Below, piece by piece: positions 58,478 to 64,000 of a stretch of DNA of 64,000 nt. The notes below the pieces were generated by a model. The model saw only the letters and a list, made by a program, of their open reading frames with translations, did no database searches and had not been told where the DNA came from. The stretch is from Sporobacter sp038405045. GTDB lineage: Bacteria > Bacillota > Clostridia > Oscillospirales > Oscillospiraceae. Position 1 is the first letter of the stretch; the number at the start of each line of letters is the position of its first letter. The stretch covers positions 1,054,001 through 1,118,000 of the forward strand of contig JBBZIV010000001.1 in NCBI GenBank assembly GCA_038405045.1, written 5' to 3'. Made by a program: the position numbers and the translations under genes.

Positions 58478-59917
58478 TCAAAGGCAAGTGCTGGGAATCT
58501 CAAGGCAGCAGAGGCGTTCCGGCGCGCCGCCGCGCGTGCTTTTTATGCTGACGCCGCTTTTAAGAAGATATTGGAGCCGACGGACAGCGTCTATACGAAT
58601 CTTCTCCCCGGGGGCAAGAATCGGAACACCCGGCGGGTACGCCCAGACGTACTCGAGGCAAACCGTCCCGGCAGCGGCTTCGAGTGGGATATTAGCGCCT
58701 GTTTTGTCCTCAGCCTCGCGGGTGGACAGGACGCGCTCTGGCAGTGTGAACGCGGCGATGTCGGCAATTGGCGCCTGCTCTGTTTTAAGCTCGCCGTCGA
58801 TCTCCAAAAGCGCTCTTGCGAAGGTCTCAAATGTCTCATGGCTGTCGCAGACGCTCGTCATGGCGAGCACACCGCCGGGATATGCCATCTCCAGTTCGAT
58901 GCGATACTTGTCACGCAGGATTGCAAAAAGCGCCGGGCCGGTGAGCGCCGTTTCGCGCGTGGACACAACGATTTTGCCTGGGTCAAACGCGAAAAAGGCG
59001 GGGTGTGCTGAGAGCGCGTCGCGCCCGTGACAGACGACGGCGAGCTTTTTTAAATCTTTGACCGCCGCGTCAAACGCCCGGAGATTGGCGGCATAAGCTT
59101 CAAAAAGCGCTTGTCGCTGCGCTGCCGTCTCCCGGATACTAAAGTCAATGGAGGACAGCAGGACATACGACGGGCTCGACGTCTGAAAGACGGCGAGGGC
59201 GCGCCGGAGCCGCTGCGTGTCAACGCGCGTACCGGTGCGGCACAAAAGCGCGCACTGTGTTAAGGCCGGGAGCGTCTTGTGCAGGCTCATCACAACGAGG
59301 TCGGCCCCAGCTGCCACGGCGTTATCGGGAAACGCCTCGTGAAAGCCGAGATGCGCGCCGTGGGCCGCGTCAACAAGCACGGGGACAAAATGGCGATGCG
59401 CCGTTTCGACAATTGCCGGAAGGTCACTGACGACGCCCTCATACGTCGGTGACGTGACGATGACGAGCGATGCCGAGGGGTTTTGTTGAAGGGCTTTTTC
59501 AACCTGTTCCGGCCGGATGCTGCCGAAGAGGCCTGTCGCGCCGTCCGTCTCCGGCAGGAGAAAGACGGGGCTTATATCGTTTAAATCAAGGGCGTTATAA
59601 ACAGACTGATGGCAGTTGCGCGCCATTATCACCGTGTCGCCAGCCCGGACGGCAGCGCGCACGGCAGCAAGAATGCCGCCGGTCGCGCCGTTGACGAGCA
59701 ATAACGCCTCGTCAGTGCCGTAGAGCGCGGCGGCTGTGTCGGCCGTGTCTTTTAAGACGCCGGTCATATCCTGCAAATTGTCAAAGCCGGTGATTTCCGT
59801 GATGTCAAGGCTATACGGCAGTTTATCACCCAGCAGCTTCGTGTTTCTTTTGTGGCCCGGCATATGCAGCGGCACTGCGCCGTTTTTGTGATATTCGGAA
59901 AGCAACTCGTAGAGCAT
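58478..59917 (-). CDS. Orn/Lys/Arg-type PLP decarboxylase
   Basis: This fold-type I PLP enzyme of the lysine/arginine/ornithine decarboxylase family has HMPGHKRNTKLLG and the DITEITGFDNLQDMTGVLKD opening, VNGATGGILA, DAAHGAHLGFH (cofactor Asp), and the Schiff-base Lys in SLHKTLPALTQ. It is 479 residues long, the compact SpeA/YaaO form lacking the N-terminal wing domain. It likely makes a polyamine (cadaverine, putrescine or agmatine). The ATG follows GGGGGAGG. Confidence 0.93.
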   Translation of the reverse strand: MLYELLSEYHKNGAVPLHMPGHKRNTKLLGDKLPYSLDITEITGFDNLQDMTGVLKDTADTAAALYGTDEALLLVNGATGGILAAVRAAVRAGDTVIMARNCHQSVYNALDLNDISPVFLLPETDGATGLFGSIRPEQVEKALQQNPSASLVIVTSPTYEGVVSDLPAIVETAHRHFVPVLVDAAHGAHLGFHEAFPDNAVAAGADLVVMSLHKTLPALTQCALLCRTGTRVDTQRLRRALAVFQTSSPSYVLLSSIDFSIRETAAQRQALFEAYAANLRAFDAAVKDLKKLAVVCHGRDALSAHPAFFAFDPGKIVVSTRETALTGPALFAILRDKYRIELEMAYPGGVLAMTSVCDSHETFETFARALLEIDGELKTEQAPIADIAAFTLPERVLSTREAEDKTGANIPLEAAAGTVCLEYVWAYPPGVPILAPGEKIRIDAVRRLQYLLKSGVSIKSTRGGAPERLCCLEIPSTCL

Positions 59918-59985
59918 TTGGCACCTCCCCCGGCAAATGCAGAATATGTTATTGCGGCTGGATTGTCAATCCATATTCGGAACAC

Positions 59986-60010
59986 GGGCGGATATGGATT
60001 CCGCCACGAC
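59986..60010. repeat. palindromic repeat near the SDR stop
   Basis: GGGCGGATATGGATTCCGCC with a variant ending ACGAC. It is a member of the dispersed family lying in the 99-bp gap between the SDR and the decarboxylase. Confidence 0.6.
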
Positions 60011-60016
60011 AGCCAG

Positions 60017-60811
60017 TCACACCGTCAGCCATTTTTTCTGGGCGCTTTGCCAGCGGGCGTATAACAGCTTGGCAATCAACGATCTGGGGACGAGCGCGCC
60101 GACGAAACGGAAAAGCGTGTTGACGGACCCCGGAATATAGAGTGAAGCGCCCTTCAAAACGCGCGTTAGCGTCCGGCGCGTGATCTTTTCAAGCGCGTTT
60201 GTCGTCACACCGCCCCAGAACCCCTGCGCCGCGATACCGGAAAGCGCCGCGTCCGTCGTCATCAGGCCGCCGGGACACAGCGTCAGTACCCGGACGCCGT
60301 ACGGGCGCAGCTCCTGCCCGAGCGCCGTGGCAAAGTCACGCAGAAACGTTTTTGACGCGGCGTAAGTCGCTTTGAGCGGCATGGGGTAAAAGGCGGCGAG
60401 GCTTGAGACGAAAACGATGTAAAAAGGCTTTGCCGATACGCGGCTGTCGAGCGCGCGGCGGGTGACGCCCAGCGTCGCCTCCACGTTGAGGCGGACAATC
60501 TGCAAAAGCTCTTCGGCCTGCCGCTCGTAAAAGCCGCCTTCAAAGTCGATGCCCGCCACGTTTAAAAGCATGTCTGGTTTTGCTCCTTCTGCCTCGGCAG
60601 CGCGGAAGAGCGCCTCAACATCTCCTGCGCGCGTCAAGTCGCATTGATGCGTTAAAACGCGGACGGGGTAACGGCTTTGAATGCCGTGCGCGATCAGCGC
60701 CAATCCGTCGCCGCTCAAATCCGTCAAGAAAAGGTCAAAGCCTCTTTCAGCGCAGGCATTGGCAAACGCCCGGCCAAGGCCGCCCGCGGCCCCCGTGATC
60801 AAAACTGTCAT
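60017..60811 (-). CDS. short-chain dehydrogenase/reductase (1)
   Basis: This 264-residue Rossmann-fold oxidoreductase has TGAAGGLGRAF as the cofactor loop (TGxxxGxG), NVAGIDF, the catalytic Ser in FVSSLAAFYP and YAASK. The C-terminal part (ARWQSAQKKW) is hydrophobic then basic. The layout resembles the lipid-active SDR group, but the substrate is unknown. Its ATG overlaps the next SDR by 4 bp, so the pair is co-translated. Confidence 0.88.
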   Translation of the reverse strand: MTVLITGAAGGLGRAFANACAERGFDLFLTDLSGDGLALIAHGIQSRYPVRVLTHQCDLTRAGDVEALFRAAEAEGAKPDMLLNVAGIDFEGGFYERQAEELLQIVRLNVEATLGVTRRALDSRVSAKPFYIVFVSSLAAFYPMPLKATYAASKTFLRDFATALGQELRPYGVRVLTLCPGGLMTTDAALSGIAAQGFWGGVTTNALEKITRRTLTRVLKGASLYIPGSVNTLFRFVGALVPRSLIAKLLYARWQSAQKKWLTV

Positions 60812-61665
60812 GACGCCGTCACCCCGAATCGGATGCCGAGGAGCCTGTCACTGACCACAAAGAGCTGCTCGGCGTTTTGCCGGGTTACTTCACGGCTTAT
60901 CCTCGCCAGGCCGTTCAGGCCGTGGCAGAGGCCTTCCGGCGCGGGCTCTGCGGTCATAAGCCGCTTATAAATTGACGCGGGGACGGACGGGTCGACGCCG
61001 CGCTTTTTCCGTTGCGTCCACACTAAGCCGACGAGACCGCCCGTGTTTTTATTGCCGATATCCGTTTTCACAAGGCCGGGGTCGACGCCGTAAGCGTGGA
61101 GGCCTTTGTCAGCGTAGCGCTCCATAAGACCGCGGGCAAAAAGCATGTTGCAGAGCTTTGACTGCTTGTAAGCCATAAGCGGGCTGTAGCGCTTTTCAAA
61201 CATCAGGTCCTTCCAGCGCATGCGCATGAGCCTGTGTGAGGCGCTTGACGAGATGATGACACGCCCCTGTGCTTCGAGCAGGTTGGCAAGCAGCTCATGC
61301 GTCAGAAGATACCCCGACAGGTGATTGAGTGCAAACTGGTGCTCGTACCCCTCCGGCGTCGTCATGAAAAATCGGCGGACGCACCCGGCGTTGTTAATAA
61401 GCGCGTCGAGTCTGCCTGCGCTGTTTTCCTGAAGGTCTGCGCGGATTTTCTGTGCGAGGGCGCGAATATCAGATAGGTGTAGCAGGTCCCCCGCGTAAAA
61501 CGTGACGCGCGCGCCCGGCACAAGCGCGCACAGCGCTTCTTGCGATGCCCGGCATGTCTCCGCGCTGCGCCCCAGCGCAATGACGCGGCAGTTATCTTGA
61601 AGAAGGGTGGCGCAGACGGCAAAACCGATGCCGCTTGTTGCCCCAGTGACGACGACTGTTTTCAT
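60808..61665 (-). CDS. short-chain dehydrogenase/reductase (2)
   Basis: This 285-residue SDR is of the retinol-dehydrogenase-like type: TGATSGIGFAV at residues 7-17, NNAGCVRRF, catalytic Ser in ISSSASH and YKQSK. PGLVKTDIG follows, as in the family. It is upstream of and coupled to SDR (1). Two consecutive SDRs suggest successive steps on one substrate, but nothing identifies it. Confidence 0.88.
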   Translation of the reverse strand: MKTVVVTGATSGIGFAVCATLLQDNCRVIALGRSAETCRASQEALCALVPGARVTFYAGDLLHLSDIRALAQKIRADLQENSAGRLDALINNAGCVRRFFMTTPEGYEHQFALNHLSGYLLTHELLANLLEAQGRVIISSSASHRLMRMRWKDLMFEKRYSPLMAYKQSKLCNMLFARGLMERYADKGLHAYGVDPGLVKTDIGNKNTGGLVGLVWTQRKKRGVDPSVPASIYKRLMTAEPAPEGLCHGLNGLARISREVTRQNAEQLFVVSDRLLGIRFGVTAS

Positions 61666-61674
61666 TGCCTGCTC

Positions 61675-62388
61675 CTATACAAACCAGTGCCAGACGTGCC
61701 AGAACTCAATGGCCCCGGCGCTGATGGCAAGGACGACATAACTGACGGCGAAGAAAACAACGAATATGAGCAGTGCCAAAAGGCCGACGATACGCAGCTG
61801 GCGGCGTGCTGTATCCTTCATGACGGGGTGCATGGCGTATGGCGGGTACTTCCCGTCCGTCATGACGTTTTTATGCCATCTCCTATACGCCCGCGCCATC
61901 TGACGTGTCAGCGCGGTGAACCAGACGGTGGCGACGGCGAACAAAACGCCCAGCGCAATGAGATCGATACCGAGGAGTGCGCCACCGGCATACGGCATGA
62001 CCGGCAGCAGCACGAACGCCGGTAAGAGCGGCCTTAAAATGAGGCAAAGGCCGACAAGCCATGACGATACGGCAGACAAGGCCAAGACAAGCACCCAGGA
62101 AAACAGCAAAGCGAAAAACGACGCGACAAAAATATCGGCGAAAAAGAGCCCGACTCCGGCAAAAATTTTATTTGATTTTATCACTTCTTTGGCGGCATCG
62201 GAAAGCGCAAACTGCGCGGCAATCTCCGGCGGTGCGCCGAGCTTCTTGGCGATTTCCTCCTCTGTATACCCGTCCGCCATTTTGCGGTCAAAATGCTCCT
62301 TGTATTCGGCTAAAATCTCGTCTATATCCGAAACGTTGTTTGCTTTCAGCAGATTTTTCAGTTCATTTAAATATTCCTGCATTGTCAT
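61675..62388 (-). CDS. DUF1700 (HAAS) membrane protein
   Basis: This 237-residue protein has an N-terminal HAAS helical domain (MTMQEYLNELKNLLKANNVSDIDEILAEYKEH, then GYTEEEIAKKLGAPPEIAAQ). About five to six hydrophobic segments follow from residue 75. Such proteins are regularly encoded with a PadR regulator and are thought to be membrane stress-sensing or partner proteins. The start overlaps the padR stop by 4 bp. Confidence 0.9.
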   Translation of the reverse strand: MTMQEYLNELKNLLKANNVSDIDEILAEYKEHFDRKMADGYTEEEIAKKLGAPPEIAAQFALSDAAKEVIKSNKIFAGVGLFFADIFVASFFALLFSWVLVLALSAVSSWLVGLCLILRPLLPAFVLLPVMPYAGGALLGIDLIALGVLFAVATVWFTALTRQMARAYRRWHKNVMTDGKYPPYAMHPVMKDTARRQLRIVGLLALLIFVVFFAVSYVVLAISAGAIEFWHVWHWFV

Positions 62389-62705
62389 TTTTCATCTCCC
62401 CCTTTCAAGAGCTTCTCAATTGATGCGGCAAACGCCTGCCACTCGGCTTTTTGCGTTAAAAATTCGTCCCGCCCCGTTTTCGTCAGTGAATAGTATTTGC
62501 GCGGCGGGCCGCCGCTTTCTTCAGACAGGTACGTCGTCACAAAGCCGTCGCTCTTGAGCTTTCTCAAAATCGGGTAGACGGTGCCGTCGGCGATCTCTAT
62601 ATGCTGCGAGAGATACTCTGACACGTCGTACCCGTAACAGTCCTTTTGATAGAGCAGCGACAGAACACAGAGCTCCAGAACGCCTTTTTTGTATTGGCTG
62701 TTCAT
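62385..62705 (-). CDS. PadR-family transcriptional regulator
   Basis: This 106-residue winged-helix regulator has LELCVLSLLYQKDCYGYDVSEYLS, then DGTVYPILRKLKSDGFVTTYLSEESGGPPRKYYSLTKTGRDEF, the classical PadR core. The start is ATG 62705 with AAAGGGGG upstream. It is coupled to DUF1700 and likely controls this operon. Near its promoter, repeated TATAACTA motifs could be its operator. Confidence 0.93.
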   Translation of the reverse strand: MNSQYKKGVLELCVLSLLYQKDCYGYDVSEYLSQHIEIADGTVYPILRKLKSDGFVTTYLSEESGGPPRKYYSLTKTGRDEFLTQKAEWQAFAASIEKLLKGGDEK

Positions 62706-62751
62706 CGTTTTCCCCCTTTGACGCGTTTGATGCGTCATCATCTACTATTAG

Positions 62752-62780
62752 TTATAATATAGTAGTTATAAATTGTCAAT
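62752..62780 (-). promoter_or_regulatory. sigma-A promoter of padR-DUF1700
   Basis: On the minus strand TTGACA (62780-62775), a 17-bp spacer and TATAAC (62757-62752). TATAACTA occurs twice around the -10, a possible PadR operator. Confidence 0.65.
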
Positions 62781-62813
62781 AGTGAATTTATTTTTGTGTC
62801 AAAAACTGCATGG

Positions 62814-62842
62814 CATAGGAAAAACCGATCCCGCCATAATAC
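62814..62842 (+). promoter_or_regulatory. sigma-G promoter of the 62916 gene
   Basis: GCATA (62814-62818), a 17-bp spacer and CATAATA (62836-62842) match the forespore sigma-G consensus (G-M-ATA, CATNNTA) without a mismatch. Confidence 0.7.
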
Positions 62843-62915
62843 ATTTAAGGACAAAAACGGTTTTTAGCGCGGGCGTGTTGTTTTAAAGCGCCTCCCGCGC
62901 GGAGAGGAGCACACG

Positions 62916-63143
62916 ATGGAAGACAGAACGCTCAAAGGCTATCCCGTCTATACGGAGGATGAACTCGGCGCGATTGCGCAGGTCGCGTCCGGCAGTGACT
63001 GCACCGGTCTCGAGCCGACGCCGCCGATGTCTATTGGAGAGGCTGTGTCGTATTCATCTCTTGAAAACATCCCGCAGGTGACAAATAAAGTCGACAACGG
63101 CTTTCAACACATCCACCCGGAACACAAAAAAAATCATAAATAA
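62916..63143 (+). CDS. small protein, probably forespore-expressed
   Basis: This 75-residue protein has no family I recognise. It is moderately acidic at the start (EDRTLKGYPVYTEDELGAIAQVA), lacks a membrane helix or signal peptide, has one Cys (residue 31) and ends in a His/Lys-rich tail. The ATG has GAGAGGAG 7-8 nt upstream. The upstream sigma-G promoter suggests expression in the developing spore, possibly as a spore-core or coat-associated small protein. Confidence 0.75.
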   Translation: MEDRTLKGYPVYTEDELGAIAQVASGSDCTGLEPTPPMSIGEAVSYSSLENIPQVTNKVDNGFQHIHPEHKKNHK

Positions 63144-63180
63144 GTGAGCACATAATTTTTGGTTTTCATGTTCCGAAAGC

Positions 63181-63209
63181 TTGACAAGCGGGTGCTGCTT
63201 CAGTACAAT
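63181..63209 (+). promoter_or_regulatory. sigma-A promoter of the terminal gene
   Basis: Consensus TTGACA (63181-63186), a 17-bp spacer and TACAAT (63204-63209), about 125 bp upstream of ATG 63335. Confidence 0.75.
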
Positions 63210-63251
63210 GACGTGTAAATATATGTAATTTAATAATTTCATAGAGAGCCT

Positions 63252-63299
63252 AAGAGCCTTTTAACTGTTTGGGGAAACCCGTACAGCTAAAAGGCTCTT
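63252..63299 (+). promoter_or_regulatory. rod-like leader hairpin
   Basis: AAGAGCCTTTTA pairs perfectly with TAAAAGGCTCTT. Inside are CTGT/ACAG and GGG-GAAA-CCC with a GNRA loop. It lies between the promoter and the start codon. The following TTTAATTT is a weak T-run, so it could attenuate or stabilise the message. Confidence 0.75.
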
Positions 63300-63334
63300 T
63301 AATTTCAGGTAAGATGAAGAAATGAGGATTTAAT

Positions 63335-64000
63335 ATGGCCAATCAAAGCGGTTTAAACAGACGGCGGAACGCGCGTATGGGAAAAAAGGAGAACAAGAAG
63401 CCGGAGAATTTTTTTGAAAAGCTGATGACAGGAAAGCAGCCGTCATCTAAGCCACAATCAGAAAACGACCGTATCGCCGACGAAGGCGTTTGGGAATGGC
63501 TAAAATCAGACCATGAGGAAAAAGCACCCCATTTACTCAGTAAATGGCCTGAGACGGAACACGAGCTTTTGGAGGCCTCGCCGAAACGGCAATCGCCTTT
63601 CAGAGTTCCGCTTGCAGATGTCGAAACAGTGGGATATAATGGGATTAAGATGCCGGGGATTACCAATTTGGCACATGTCCTGTCGTCGCCGGACAATATC
63701 ATTGGGAAACTGACGATTGATTCGACGCCGAATCTCAAACCGCTCGCCTCGGAAAATTCGGGAATAATCGGCGTCTCTGGCGGCTGCGTCACGGGTGGTG
63801 GCGGCGGAGGAGGCGGCAGCAGCTCATGGGGTGATGATTCAGGAAACAAACCGGATGACAATAATGCTATCGATGGGAGCTATGCCGCGAATTATCAAGG
63901 GGATATTGAAATTGAAAATCTTACTTTTGATTATAATTGGGCGGGGAAATATATTACTGATGAGTTTAAATCAAAAGTTCTTGAAGTAAGTGATAATCTT
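63335..64000 (+). CDS. start of a large unknown gene (partial)
   Basis: This open frame begins at ATG 63335 after GAGG and runs 222 codons off the window edge. The N-terminus is basic (SGLNRRRNARMGKKENKKP) and hydrophilic. A Gly-rich linker follows around residues 150-160 (GGCVTGGGGGGGGSSS), then Asn/Asp-rich sequence. The last visible part (WAGKYITDEFKSKVLEVSDNL) resembles the entry helix of lysozyme/lytic-transglycosylase-like domains, where a catalytic Glu would come just beyond the edge. That reading is tentative. Composition is more AT-rich than its neighbours. Confidence 0.7.
   Translation, partial: MANQSGLNRRRNARMGKKENKKPENFFEKLMTGKQPSSKPQSENDRIADEGVWEWLKSDHEEKAPHLLSKWPETEHELLEASPKRQSPFRVPLADVETVGYNGIKMPGITNLAHVLSSPDNIIGKLTIDSTPNLKPLASENSGIIGVSGGCVTGGGGGGGGSSSWGDDSGNKPDDNNAIDGSYAANYQGDIEIENLTFDYNWAGKYITDEFKSKVLEVSDNL

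Noticed and set aside
63343..63861. 172-codon minus-strand frame near the window end
   Set aside because: It is the antisense of the terminal gene and its Pro/Ser-rich runs mirror the Gly-rich linker.

Overview
This 64 kb window looks like core chromosome of an endospore-forming Clostridia, most likely of the Oscillospirales/Oscillospiraceae type. The grounds are moderately high GC, a complete spoIIIA operon, spo0A, spoIVB, spoVAD/AE, spmAB, an alpha/beta SASP, a CtsR-McsA-ClpC cluster, a SCIFF peptide with its radical-SAM maturase, and Firmicutes-type gene order (nusB...xseA-xseB-ispA-dxs-tlyA-nadK-argR-recN). The genus cannot be fixed from the sequence alone. Starts were moved from the longest frames to codons with good ribosome-binding sites where the sequence supports it.

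Layout. 0-5 kb: SASP, tyrS, two tandem genes sharing an undescribed N-terminal domain, and a HAD phosphatase. 5-17 kb (minus strand): the housekeeping/isoprenoid block from nusB to recN, holding a roughly 690-nt structured RNA between ispA and dxs beside a small membrane protein. Context and sequence fit an OLE RNA with its partner OapA. 17-23.4 kb (minus): spoIIIAA-AH and spo0A. 23.4-31 kb: an Xre regulator, an M14 peptidase, spoIVB, tmcAL, ackA, and a serine-palmitoyltransferase-like gene with an SDR. 31-39 kb: rplU-rpmA, degV, galE, spoVAD-spoVAE, and clpC-mcsA-ctsR. 39.5-46 kb: ferredoxin, tRNA/rRNA methyltransferases, abrB, spmAB, mpg, rsmA and a glycosyltransferase. 46.6-51.5 kb: the lower-glycolysis operon pgk-tpiA-gpmI-eno. 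51.6-54 kb: an amino-acid ABC importer whose binding protein appears naturally circularly permuted. 54-63 kb: a GerMN lipoprotein, an APC permease, SCIFF and its maturase, an Orn/Lys/Arg-type decarboxylase, two SDRs, DUF1700/PadR, and a small gene behind a textbook sigma-G promoter. 63.2-64 kb: the start of a large lower-GC gene running off the window.

How it fits together. Sporulation control (Spo0A), mother-cell to forespore signalling (SpoIIIA channel, SpoIVB), spore maturation (SpmAB) and DPA uptake (SpoVA) are interleaved with translation, isoprenoid, repair and glycolysis genes. Sigma-A promoters with 17-bp spacers are easy to see in front of many units, and a few sigma-E or sigma-G-like promoters precede sporulation genes. 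Short palindromic repeats of the GGGCGG...CCGCCCCTAC type are scattered between genes and in two places supply a gene's stop codon.

Most notable observations: the permuted binding protein, the OLE-OapA module with its own promoter and terminator, a Bacteroides-like sphingolipid-type acyltransferase/reductase pair, an orphan promoter-terminator pair that could encode a small RNA, and a 95-bp hairpin-rich tandem repeat between spoIIIAH and the asp23 gene.
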